From Deltaproteobacteria bacterium (GTDB lineage: Bacteria > CG2-30-53-67): DNA of 64,000 nucleotides. Below the pieces are notes generated by a model. That model saw only the letters and a program-made list of their open reading frames with translations. It made no database searches and was not told the DNA's origin. The stretch is taken from assembly GCA_013151235.1 (NCBI GenBank), contig JAADIO010000033.1:45240-109239 (forward strand), written 5' to 3'. The translations under genes were made by a program, and so were the position numbers. Below are positions 18,325-26,072 of the stretch, piece by piece. The stretch's first letter is position 1; the number at the start of each line of letters is the position of its first letter.

Positions 18325-19536
18325 TCATATCTGTTCCAGGAAATGGCCCATCTTCTCTTTCTTCGTTTTCAGATATTCAACATTGCATTTCCTCGACTTC
18401 ATTTCAATGGGAACACGTTCCTGAATCTCCAGGTCATACCCTTTGAGACCGATGATTTTCTTCGGGTTGTTGGTTAACAGCCGGATTTTATGGACGCCTA
18501 AATCTACGAGAATCTGGGCTCCGATTCCATAGTCCCTGAGGTCGGCTTTGAATCCGAGCTTTTCGTTGGCCTCCACCGTATCGAGTCCTTCATCCTGCAG
18601 GGCATAGGCGCGGATCTTGTTGGCCAGCCCGATCCCCCTCCCCTCCTGCCGCATATAAAGGAGCACCCCCTTCCCTTCCTCGTCGATCCGCTCCATTGCG
18701 GCATGGAGCTGATCCCCGCAGTCGCAGCGTTTAGACCCGAGCACATCGCCGGTAAGACACTCCGAGTGGACCCGGACCAGGACCGCTTCGTCGGGTCTGA
18801 TCTCCCCCTTCACGAGAGCAATATGTTCCTTGTTGTCGACATCGTTTTCGTAGACGATGACCCGGAAATCACCGCCGTAAACGGAGGGGAGAGCAGCCTC
18901 CGCTGCGCGACGTACGAAAGATTCATTCTGCATCCGGTAGGCGATCAGGTCCCGGATCGTGACGATCTTCAAATCATGTTCCCGTGCGAATTCGATCAGT
19001 TCCGGCATACGGGACATGGTGCCGTCCTCGTTCATGATTTCGCAGATCACCCCGGCCGGTTCCAGGCCGGCCAGCCTCGACAGATCGACGGAGCCCTCCG
19101 TCTGCCCGGCCCGCTGCAGAACACCGCCGGAGCGTGCCCGGAGGGGAAAGATATGACCGGGGCGGACCAGGTCGCAGGACCGGGCGTCCGGACTCGCCGC
19201 CGCCAGAATGGTCGTTGCCCGGTCGGCGGCGGAGATCCCCGTGGTTACGCCGTGCCGGGCCTCAATCGATACGGTAAAGGCCGTCCCGAAAGATGCCTCG
19301 TTTTCCCGTGTCATCTGCGGCAGATCAAGGGTCTCCACCTTCTCCGGCGTCAGCGAAAGACAGATCAGCCCCCGGCCGTATTTTGCCATGAAGTTGATCG
19401 CCTCGGGAGTCACCTTCCCGGCGGCCATCGTGAGATCCCCTTCGTTTTCCCGGTCTTCATCGTCCACGAGAATCACCATTTTTCCCTGGCGGATATCCTC
19501 GATCGCCTCTTCGATGGTATGGATATTCTTCTTCAT
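18325..19536 (-). CDS. ribBA: Bifunctional DHBP synthase / GTP cyclohydrolase II RibBA
   Basis: A 403-residue fusion. The N-terminal half is 3,4-dihydroxy-2-butanone-4-phosphate synthase ([24 protein letters not shown]). The C-terminal half is GTP cyclohydrolase II with the zinc cysteines in [18 protein letters not shown] and the RQEGRGIGL site. The two domains start the two branches of riboflavin synthesis. A 132-bp inverted-repeat element separates it from ribE. Confidence 0.97.
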   Translation of the reverse strand: MKKNIHTIEEAIEDIRQGKMVILVDDEDRENEGDLTMAAGKVTPEAINFMAKYGRGLICLSLTPEKVETLDLPQMTRENEASFGTAFTVSIEARHGVTTGISAADRATTILAAASPDARSCDLVRPGHIFPLRARSGGVLQRAGQTEGSVDLSRLAGLEPAGVICEIMNEDGTMSRMPELIEFAREHDLKIVTIRDLIAYRMQNESFVRRAAEAALPSVYGGDFRVIVYENDVDNKEHIALVKGEIRPDEAVLVRVHSECLTGDVLGSKRCDCGDQLHAAMERIDEEGKGVLLYMRQEGRGIGLANKIRAYALQDEGLDTVEANEKLGFKADLRDYGIGAQILVDLGVHKIRLLTNNPKKIIGLKGYDLEIQERVPIEMKSRKCNVEYLKTKKEKMGHFLEQI

Positions 19537-19557
19537 CTCTGTTCCTTTCCTTTACAT

Positions 19558-19689
19558 GATGGTCTCGTAAAAAGTCACAAAGCCCTTCGACAGGCTCAGG
19601 GCGAACGGTGTAAGTGATTGATGTTCCGTTCGTGGTGAGCTTGTCGAACCATGAACGGAATCCGGAAAACGACTTTTTACGACTTCATC
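19558..19689. mobile_element. MITE-like inverted-repeat element, copy 1 (132 bp)
   Basis: The element runs from GATGGTCTCGTAAAAAGTC to GACTTTTTACGACTTCATC, so its ends are inverted repeats (GATG..TCGTAAAAAGTC). Two inner arms, TTCGACAGGCTCAGGGCGAA and TTCGTGGTGAGCTTGTCGAA, are also roughly inverted, giving a long hairpin. It is flanked by TTACAT on both sides (19552-19557 and 19690-19695), a 6-bp target duplication. The right-hand duplication contains the ribE stop codon. A second copy is at 59408-59566. No coding capacity. Confidence 0.85.
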
Positions 19690-20346
19690 TTACATAAACC
19701 CGTGTTCCGCAAGAAATCCCGAATCGATCCCCCGGCCCGCATCTTTGCTCCCTTCTTCCCGCAGATCCAGAAAACGGTAAACATATTTCCCGATCAGGTC
19801 CCCTTCGAGATTGACGCGGCTTCCAACCAATTTCTTCTCCAGTGTGGTTTTTCGAAGGGTGTGGGGAATAATCGAGACCGTAAACGTTTTTGCCTTGAGT
19901 TCATTCAACGTCAGGCTGACGCCGTCGATGGCGATCGATCCCTTCGGAATGGAAGAACGGAGGATCTCCTCCGGCGCCTGAAAGGTCATGATCACGGCAT
20001 TGCCCACCGGCCTGCGGTCGGTCAGTCTTCCGATCCCGTCCACATGACCGCTGACCAGATGTCCACCAAACCGTCCGACGGCCGGTATGGCACGCTCCAG
20101 ATTGACCCGATCCCCCGGCCGGAAATCCCCTAGGATCGTCGCAGAAAGGGTCTCCGGAGAAACATCCACAGTGAAAGAGGTTTTGTTGAACTGTACAACC
20201 GTCAGACAGGCCCCGCTCACGGCAATGCTGTCTCCCGGCCGCACGTCCTTCAGGACGGTTTTTGCCTTCACCGTCATACGGGCGCTCTCAGCACCAGTAT
20301 GCAGCTCGGCGATCTCTCCGATCTCTTCGATGATGCCTGTAAACAT
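19690..20346 (-). CDS. ribE: Riboflavin synthase alpha chain
   Basis: A 218-residue protein with the duplicated lumazine-binding domains: MFTGIIEEIGEI, SIAVSGACLTVV and TVDVSPETL in the first, and LVSGHVDGIG, SIAIDGVSLTLN and SIIPHTLRKTTL in the second. It dismutates two lumazines to riboflavin and the pyrimidine precursor. It starts one base after the ribD stop codon (TGA-GAA-ATG region), so the two are coupled. Its TAA stop lies within the target duplication of the inserted element, leaving the protein intact. Confidence 0.96.
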   Translation of the reverse strand: MFTGIIEEIGEIAELHTGAESARMTVKAKTVLKDVRPGDSIAVSGACLTVVQFNKTSFTVDVSPETLSATILGDFRPGDRVNLERAIPAVGRFGGHLVSGHVDGIGRLTDRRPVGNAVIMTFQAPEEILRSSIPKGSIAIDGVSLTLNELKAKTFTVSIIPHTLRKTTLEKKLVGSRVNLEGDLIGKYVYRFLDLREEGSKDAGRGIDSGFLAEHGFM

Positions 20347-20349
20347 TTC

Positions 20350-21513
20350 TCAGATCCGTTCCGATTTTTCCGTTTCCAGACCGACCGCCCGAAAAGGCGG
20401 GTCCGATACGGACGGGCGGAGATCCCCTTCCATCAAAAGATCTTCCCCGACCTTTTCAGTACGGACATTCCGGAGACGGATGACATCCTCCATCCGCTCG
20501 ATCCCGATATCCCCGATGGCCTCCCGGCTCTCCCCACCCCCCATGATCTTCGGGGCGATAAAGAAGAGGAGATGATCGACAACCCCTTCCCGCAGGGCGG
20601 CGGCATGGATCGTTGCTCCCCCCTCGATGAGGAGACTGCTAAACTCCATCCGCCCCAGATCCTCCAGAACCTGGCCAAAGGAGATTCCGCCCGTCCCTTT
20701 ACGGGCCACCATGACGGTCACATTCTTCTCCTGGTAGGCCCGCACCCGTTCCGGCGCCACATCGCTCCCCGCAAAGATGTAGGTCGGGGCCGCAGATTCA
20801 TTGACGATGACCTTCGCATTCAACGGGGTTCGCAGATGGGTATCCAGGATAATCCGGACCGGGTCCTTCCCCTCTTCTCCCGGCAGCCGGGTTGTCAAAC
20901 CCGGGTTGTCCGTGAGGACCGTATTGACACCGACGAGGATGGCATCTACACGGTCACGGATCTCATGCCCCCGGCGACGGGCGGGTTCACCGGTAATCCA
21001 CCGGGAGGCCCCGGTCCGGGTGGCAATCCGTCCGTCGAGGGTAACGGCCGCCTTGAGAATCACATAAGGGGTCTTCGTCGAGATATATTTGATGAAAAAT
21101 GTGTTCAGCTCACGGGCTTCCCGCTCCAGCAGACCGACCTCGACTCGGATCCCGGCCTCACGAAGTTTTTGAACCCCCTTGCCGTTCACGAGCGGATTGG
21201 GATCAAGCATGGCCACGACCACACGGGCAACGCGACTCCGGATAATGAAATCGGCGCAGGGAAGGGTCCGGCCCCGGTGACAGCAGGGTTCCAGCGTCAC
21301 ATAGAGGGTACTCCCGCGGGCCGCCATCCCGGCGTCGTTCAAGGCATGGATTTCGGCATGGGGGGTCCCGGCCTTCCGGTGATAGCCCCGGCCGATGATT
21401 TCTCCCTTCCGGACAACAACGGCGCCGACCATCGGATTGGGAGAAGTACGTCCCCTCCCTTTTGCAGCCAGTTCCAACGCCTGTTTCATAAAGGTGTGAT
21501 CAAGCAGATCCAT
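20350..21513 (-). CDS. ribD: Bifunctional deaminase/reductase RibD
   Basis: A 387-residue fusion. The N-terminal deaminase has the zinc site HAEIHAL and the EPCCHRGRTLPC motif; the C-terminal reductase starts near residue 145 (PYVILKAAVTLDGRIAT) and holds LLIEGG. It carries out the second and third steps from GTP. The ATG at 21513 (MDLLDHTFMKQALELA) gives the usual N-terminus; one at 21543 is possible, with GAGG only three bases away. It is the first gene after the FMN riboswitch. Confidence 0.95.
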   Translation of the reverse strand: MDLLDHTFMKQALELAAKGRGRTSPNPMVGAVVVRKGEIIGRGYHRKAGTPHAEIHALNDAGMAARGSTLYVTLEPCCHRGRTLPCADFIIRSRVARVVVAMLDPNPLVNGKGVQKLREAGIRVEVGLLEREARELNTFFIKYISTKTPYVILKAAVTLDGRIATRTGASRWITGEPARRRGHEIRDRVDAILVGVNTVLTDNPGLTTRLPGEEGKDPVRIILDTHLRTPLNAKVIVNESAAPTYIFAGSDVAPERVRAYQEKNVTVMVARKGTGGISFGQVLEDLGRMEFSSLLIEGGATIHAAALREGVVDHLLFFIAPKIMGGGESREAIGDIGIERMEDVIRLRNVRTEKVGEDLLMEGDLRPSVSDPPFRAVGLETEKSERI

Positions 21514-21580
21514 GACAAATTCCGTCAAACAGGTTTTCTGCACCTCAATGTGCCAAGGTATTCAATGAACTATGAATAAC

Positions 21581-21610
21581 AAAAAACCCGAAGCACGGAA
21601 GCACTTCGGG
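21581..21610 (-). terminator. Intrinsic terminator of the FMN riboswitch
   Basis: On the minus strand CCCGAAGTGC and GCACTTCGGG-type arms form a hairpin (CCCGAAGTGC-TTCC-GTGCTTCGGG) followed by six T. It sits between the FMN aptamer and ribD and is the likely expression platform. ACACTT just after the aptamer can pair with AAGTGT at the hairpin base, a possible antiterminator. Confidence 0.85.
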
Positions 21611-21645
21611 CACACTTAACACAGAGAGATACACTCCAAGTGTAA

Positions 21646-21768
21646 ACCTTCTCTCATCCAGACTTTCACTGTCGGCTCCTGATTTTCACAGGATCAGTCC
21701 CCGGCGGAACACCGGGGAGTCGCGGGCTTTGACCGCCGGTCGGGATTTTCACCCGGCCCCGAAGGTTT
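21646..21768 (-). promoter_or_regulatory. FMN riboswitch (RFN element)
   Basis: Read on the minus strand, the region has the conserved RFN blocks: TTCGGGGC near the 5' end, GGGTGAAAATCCCGACCGGC, GGTCAAAGCCCGCGA, a variable hairpin (CCCCGGTG..CGCCGGGG), then GATCCTGTGAAAATCAGG, AGCCGACAGT and a GTCTGGATGAGAGAAG end. This aptamer binds FMN and switches off riboflavin genes. It controls ribD-ribE-ribBA-ribH and possibly more genes downstream. Confidence 0.97.
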
Positions 21769-21790
21769 AACGATATTCAAATGCGTTTAC

Positions 21791-21819
21791 AGGGTAATTT
21801 CCCACCCCGCAAAAGTCAA
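21791..21819 (-). promoter_or_regulatory. Candidate promoter of the riboflavin operon
   Basis: Minus strand TTGACT (21819-21814), 17-base spacer, TACCCT (21796-21791). The predicted start, about 21784, lies some 15 bases before the aptamer. The -10 box is a weak match. Confidence 0.5.
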
Positions 21820-21859
21820 GCATTTTTTCCAACACGGATCCTGTGATGGAAATTAATCT

Positions 21860-21888
21860 TTGACGCCCTTTCGGGAATCCCCTATGAT
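21860..21888 (+). promoter_or_regulatory. Strong sigma-70-type promoter upstream of the SH3 gene
   Basis: TTGACG (21860-21865), a 17-base spacer, and TATGAT (21883-21888): the best promoter match on this part of the plus strand. Start would be near 21895, just before the structured RNA, about 110 bases from the ATG of the SH3 gene. Confidence 0.75.
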
Positions 21889-21898
21889 AGGCGCAAAC

Positions 21899-21972
21899 TC
21901 GTCGCGGCTCAGGGATCTTCTCCAACTCCCGCAGGGCAGGAAGGGAGGAACGTCAAACCGGAGCCGTTACGA
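21899..21972 (+). ncRNA. Structured leader or small RNA, resembling the SRP RNA tip
   Basis: The stretch is closed by a long helix: 21899-21910 (TCGTCGCGGCTC) pairs with 21961-21972 (GAGCCGTTACGA) except for two bases. The enclosed sequence from 21924 (AACTCCCGCAGGGCAGGAAG, then GGAGGAACG) resembles the conserved tip of small bacterial SRP RNA (CAGG..GGAAGG.AGCAACG). Two usually invariant parts differ: AGCA is AGGA, and the tetraloop stem is unpaired. It has a strong promoter but no terminator before the next gene, so it may be an mRNA leader instead. Identity unsettled. Confidence 0.4.
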
Positions 21973-22004
21973 ATCTCCAACCAAAAACGAGAAAACGGAA
22001 ACTA

Positions 22005-22589
22005 ATGCTGAATAAAAGAAAAGGATTTCTCTGCGCTCTTTTTGCGGTGAGCCTGGTATGGGCCGGGTCGGCTTCCGCAGACCGGGTCCGGGTCACGGTT
22101 CGCCAGGCGAATGTGCGCTCCGAACCGGGGAGCCGTCACCGGATCGTTGCCACCACAAAAGAGGGGGACCTGCTCTTTGTGGTCGATTCCGGAAAACGCT
22201 GGTGGAAGGTAAAGCTCCTCAATGGTAAGGAAGGATGGATCTACAAAAAAGCCGTCCACTATGAAAAAGACACCTATCAGACCCGAATCGAGTCCATGGT
22301 TGAATCGGTGCTTGGCCCCTATCTGAAATGGGCATCTCTCAACGAGGTTTATCTGGAACAAGAACAAACGATCCGTCTCGACATCATGGTTACATCGCAA
22401 TGGAAACGGCTTTCACATGAGGAGCGAAAAGCGATGATGATCAAAACAGCGAAAGCACTGACGAAGCTCTGCCGGAAGGACGAACTCTTAAAAAAATACA
22501 TCCGGAAGGCTCCTTACGCGGTCTTCTTCGACCGCTACAACACTCCCATCGGTCAGGCAAACGAAGTGGATGCAAGAATCATCCCGTGA
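22005..22589 (+). CDS. Secreted SH3-domain (SH3b) protein
   Basis: A 194-residue protein with a signal peptide (MLNKRKGFLCALFAVSLVWA, cleavage near ASA-D). It is followed by an SH3b domain, residues about 27-82, with RQANVRSEPG, KEGDLLFVVD and GWIYKKAV, as in proteins that bind the cell wall or its peptides. The remaining 110 residues are helical and unfamiliar. No enzymatic motif is seen. It follows the structured leader and is 117 bases ahead of the LtaS-like gene in the same direction, suggesting an envelope role. Confidence 0.8.
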   Translation: MLNKRKGFLCALFAVSLVWAGSASADRVRVTVRQANVRSEPGSRHRIVATTKEGDLLFVVDSGKRWWKVKLLNGKEGWIYKKAVHYEKDTYQTRIESMVESVLGPYLKWASLNEVYLEQEQTIRLDIMVTSQWKRLSHEERKAMMIKTAKALTKLCRKDELLKKYIRKAPYAVFFDRYNTPIGQANEVDARIIP

Positions 22590-22706
22590 TCCGGAGACAA
22601 TCCGTCCGGCTCTGGAAATTGTATATTACTCCTTGTCCGCCGGAATGTTCCATGCTATAAGTATCCGCTGAATCCATCCCGGAATCCATGGCAGGACAAT
22701 CTTTAC

Positions 22707-24620
22707 ATGAAATCTTTCAGAAAAATTTTCTTTTCCTCCCCCTTTCCAGCCATAGCAGCGGTTTATCTTACGGTTTCTCTTCTCCTGCGCCTGGTCCTTT
22801 GGTGGTCCTTCGGACGGCCTTCGGGCATCGTTCCCGAACGCCTGCCGGTCATTCTCGGTCTCGGTGCCGTAAACGACCTCGCGGAACTTATCCGGCTCCT
22901 CGCACCGCTTGCTTTCTATCTCTTTCTGGTTCCCTCCCGTATTGTACGCACCAAATGGCACCACCGCCTGCTGGCCGGCGTCACCTATCTTTCCCTGGTG
23001 GGGATGCTTTACATTTCCGCTTCCGAATATTTCTTTTTCCAGGAGTTTGATTCCCGCTTTAACCTGGTGGCCGTCGATTATCTTGTCTATCCCCATGAGG
23101 TCTGGGGCAATATCCGGGCTTCCTATCCCGTGTTTCCCTTCCTGCTGGCCGCCTTTCTCCTGGCCTTGGCCTTCTATCAAACGGTCCGGCCGGGTTTGCG
23201 GGAATGGTTTCTCCACCCTCCCCGCTTCGCCAAGAGAAGCAAGGCTTTCCTCGCCTACCTTCTGGTAACGGCCCTGTTCTTTACGGGGTACTCCGACGAT
23301 ACTTTCGCTCGGTCCTCGAACCGGGTGGAAAACGAATTGACGGCAAACGGCATCAGCAGTTTTTTCCGGGCATTTGAAACCCATGAACTCGATTACCATC
23401 TTTACTATTCGACACTGAAACACGACCGGGCCTTCCGCATGATCCGGCGGCAGCTGGCCGGAGAGGGGGGAACTTTCACATCTACTACGGAAGAAAACCT
23501 CAACCGGGCCTTTCCCCCCGATCCCGCCGGACTCGGAAAAATGAACGTCGTCGTTATCGTGGAAGAGTCTTTCGGTGCGGGTTTCATCGGGGCTTACGGC
23601 GACCGACGGGGACTGACACCCGCGTTCGACAAACTGGCGGGAGAGGGTCTTCTCTTCCAAAACACCTATGCCACGGGGACCCGGACCGTGCGGGGACTGG
23701 AGGCGATCACGGCGTCCTTTCCCCCGATTCCGAGCGTTTCCATCCTCCGCAGGCCGGGAAATGAACGGATCGCAACCTGGGGAAAGGTGATGGCGGACAA
23801 CGGTTATATCACGTCCTTCCTTTACGGCGGGTACGGCTATTTCGACAACATGAATCATTTCTACCGAAGCAACGGTTTCGCCATCAGCGATCGAAGGGAA
23901 ATCCGGGAAGTTACATTTGCCAATATCTGGGGTGTCTGCGACGAGGACCTTTTTAACCATGCGCTCAAATATTTCGATGGGCCGGCACAACAAGGACGCC
24001 CCTTCTTCTCCATCATTATGACGACCTCCAACCATAAGCCGTTTACCTTTCCAAAAGGGATCCCCGGCATCCCCCCGAGTGGAGGGGGAAGAAAATCCGG
24101 TGTCCGCTATGCCGATTACGCACTGGGAAACTTTATCCGGAGAGCCTCGCAGCATCCCTGGTTCGGAAACACCCTCTTCGTCATCGTGGCGGACCACGAT
24201 GCCCGTGTTTACGGACGGCTTCTGATCCCCGTCCGGCATTACCGGATCCCCCTGCTGATGTATGCCCCGGGGAAGCTCAAACCGAAAAGGATTCCCACCC
24301 CGACCAGTCAGATTGATATCGCTCCGACGGTACTGGGATTGCTTGGTCTGCCGTACAATGCTCCCTTCTACGGATGTAATATACTGAAGCTCCCTGCCGG
24401 GGAATCCCACCCCGTTTTCCTCAGCCATAATCTCGATGTCTCCCTCTTTGAAAACAACCGTCTGACCGTCTTGGGGATCGGAGCAAAACGGACGACCTTC
24501 CGCTATCTTCCCGAAAAACACCGCCTTCTTCCGGAACGAGGAAACCGGAAAATGGAGGAACTGACCACCGCCTATTACCAGACTGCGTTTGAACTCTTCA
24601 AGTCCCGCCGCTACCGGTAA
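22707..24620 (+). CDS. LtaS/MdoB-like membrane sulfatase-fold phosphotransferase
   Basis: A 637-residue protein with about five N-terminal membrane helices (residues 12-200) and an extracytoplasmic alkaline-phosphatase-fold domain. Metal and catalytic motifs: VIVEESFG (Glu286-287), TGTRTVRG with the likely Thr nucleophile at 325 or 327, and VADHDARVYG near residue 495. Relatives transfer phosphoglycerol or phosphoethanolamine from lipids onto glycans or lipid A; the acceptor here is unknown. A 631-codon ORF on the opposite strand is a coding shadow. The dispersed repeat copy B starts eight bases after its stop. Confidence 0.88.
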   Translation: MKSFRKIFFSSPFPAIAAVYLTVSLLLRLVLWWSFGRPSGIVPERLPVILGLGAVNDLAELIRLLAPLAFYLFLVPSRIVRTKWHHRLLAGVTYLSLVGMLYISASEYFFFQEFDSRFNLVAVDYLVYPHEVWGNIRASYPVFPFLLAAFLLALAFYQTVRPGLREWFLHPPRFAKRSKAFLAYLLVTALFFTGYSDDTFARSSNRVENELTANGISSFFRAFETHELDYHLYYSTLKHDRAFRMIRRQLAGEGGTFTSTTEENLNRAFPPDPAGLGKMNVVVIVEESFGAGFIGAYGDRRGLTPAFDKLAGEGLLFQNTYATGTRTVRGLEAITASFPPIPSVSILRRPGNERIATWGKVMADNGYITSFLYGGYGYFDNMNHFYRSNGFAISDRREIREVTFANIWGVCDEDLFNHALKYFDGPAQQGRPFFSIIMTTSNHKPFTFPKGIPGIPPSGGGRKSGVRYADYALGNFIRRASQHPWFGNTLFVIVADHDARVYGRLLIPVRHYRIPLLMYAPGKLKPKRIPTPTSQIDIAPTVLGLLGLPYNAPFYGCNILKLPAGESHPVFLSHNLDVSLFENNRLTVLGIGAKRTTFRYLPEKHRLLPERGNRKMEELTTAYYQTAFELFKSRRYR

Positions 24621-24627
24621 GTAGAAC

Positions 24628-24748
24628 AGCCTCCTCTACGTTGTGCTCCCTGCACCATCCCACAGGGGGTACGTCTCTCCGTCGCACGCCTTGATGAGAC
24701 CGTCCTGCAACGCCTCGACGCGTCACGGCATTTACGAACAGGACCACG
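24628..24748. repeat. Dispersed hairpin repeat, copy B
   Basis: Matches copy A at 4707-4832 in the same orientation, with blocks GTGCTCCCTGCACC-like, CACAGGGGGTACG, ACGCCTTGATGAGACCG, CGTCACGGCATTTACGAACA and GGACCAC in order. The left hairpin arm is more decayed than in copy A. It fills much of the gap between the LtaS-like gene and the glutamate synthase promoter; no gene is visible in it. Confidence 0.7.
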
Positions 24749-24776
24749 AAGACGGATCTGTAAAAGCATTTTCTTA

Positions 24777-24805
24777 TTGACATATTCGGGATTGATCATT
24801 AGGAT
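24777..24805 (+). promoter_or_regulatory. Candidate promoter of the glutamate synthase genes
   Basis: TTGACA (24777-24782), 17 bases, TAGGAT (24800-24805). It implies a leader of about 145 bases before the ATG at 24957. The leader can form a GGGTTGT/ACAACCC stem (24844-24850 with 24885-24891). Confidence 0.5.
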
Positions 24806-24956
24806 TACAGACCGGCTCCGGAAAAAGGGTGCCATGGACAGTCGGGTTGTTTGTCTCATTATTTCAAGTGGTTCACCGTATCGTACAACCCCACTTCGGA
24901 TCTGCCCGTCTGCAAAAAAATCCCGCCGGGACAATTCAGAGACCAGAGGGTTTACT

Positions 24957-26072
24957 ATGTGTCGATTAAGCGCAATCACGTCCGATCAATACTTTTCTCC
25001 CATGGAGAATATCCTTGCCCTGGAGACAATGAAGGAAGGGCACGACGGTTCCGGCCTCGGTCTCGTTCTGAAAGACCTGGGCGGAGAATTCGAGCATCTC
25101 AAGGAATATCCGATCCTTTCCGGAATCTGCTCAAACCGGGGGATGGAGACCCTGAATCGCTACATGGAAGAAGCGGGGTTCGTGGAAAAGTTCATGTGGG
25201 AACCTCATATCCGGGAGATCCCCGGTTCGGAGATCACCCGCCGGGATCACTACTTCGCCAAGGCCTATAAATATCCGGCAGACTTCCTGAATCGGGACCA
25301 GGAAGCAAAAGAGCAACTTCTTATGGAGACGCGGCTCGCTCTCCGGGACCTGGGAGAAGCCGACGAGTCGATCTTCGTCTTCTCCTTCTATCCTGATGTC
25401 CTGACGCTGAAATCGGTGGGTGACCCCCTGCAGGTAGGAGAATTCTTCGGCCTTGACAAGGGAACGCTCAAGGCGAAGATCGTTTTTGCACAGGGGCGGC
25501 AGAACACGAACTATGCCATCTATCTTTATGCCTGCCACCCCTTCTTTATCGAAGGCTATTGCACCATGACGAACGGGGAGAATACGGCCTTCGTCCCGAT
25601 CCGGGAATTCCTGACAAGCCGCGGATTTCCGGGCTACCGGGGATACAACAGCGACAGCGAAGTTCTGACGCACATCCTTCATTATTGTCACAGGCAGCTC
25701 AAATACCCCCTCCCCTACTATAAGGATGTAATCACCCCGTTGAAGGAATCCGAGATCGAGAGACGTTCGGATGGGGACGCCATCCGCCTGATGAAAAAAT
25801 CGCTGCGCCCCCTCTGCATTGACGGCCCGAACTGCATCATCGGGTTTACTCCCGACGGTAGGGTTTTCATGACCCAGGACGCCAAGAAACTCCGGCCCGG
25901 GATTGTCGGCGGCCTGCCCGGAAAATTTGCTCTCATGTCCGAGGAGTGCGGACTTGACCGGGCCGTCCCGGAACGAGACAGGACGCAGGACATCTGTCCG
26001 ATGAAATATGACATGGTAGTGGTTTCTCCGGGAGCCACGGAGGTCACAAAATGGAATCAGCTGAACGGTTAG
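24957..26072 (+). CDS. Glutamate synthase, stand-alone glutaminase (class II amidotransferase) subunit
   Basis: A 371-residue protein starting MCRLSAITSDQYFSP. The Cys right after Met is the expected N-terminal nucleophile of class II amidotransferases, so I take the ATG at 24957 (GAGGG seven bases upstream) and not the start 60 residues earlier. Motifs GHDGSGLG and NGEN fit the glutamine site. It corresponds to the first domain of GltB, here a separate gene, as in archaeal-type three-part glutamate synthases. It overlaps the next gene by 22 bases. Confidence 0.9.
   Translation: MCRLSAITSDQYFSPMENILALETMKEGHDGSGLGLVLKDLGGEFEHLKEYPILSGICSNRGMETLNRYMEEAGFVEKFMWEPHIREIPGSEITRRDHYFAKAYKYPADFLNRDQEAKEQLLMETRLALRDLGEADESIFVFSFYPDVLTLKSVGDPLQVGEFFGLDKGTLKAKIVFAQGRQNTNYAIYLYACHPFFIEGYCTMTNGENTAFVPIREFLTSRGFPGYRGYNSDSEVLTHILHYCHRQLKYPLPYYKDVITPLKESEIERRSDGDAIRLMKKSLRPLCIDGPNCIIGFTPDGRVFMTQDAKKLRPGIVGGLPGKFALMSEECGLDRAVPERDRTQDICPMKYDMVVVSPGATEVTKWNQLNG

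Noticed and set aside
21891..22004. A cyclic-di-GMP or cobalamin riboswitch upstream of the SH3 gene
   Set aside because: The conserved blocks of those aptamers (for example GGACGCAAAGCC or GCCACTG) are not present.
22626..24521. A 631-codon open frame on the minus strand
   Set aside because: It is antisense to the LtaS-like gene, which has clear motifs; the long frame follows from GC-rich codon use. It has no recognisable domains.
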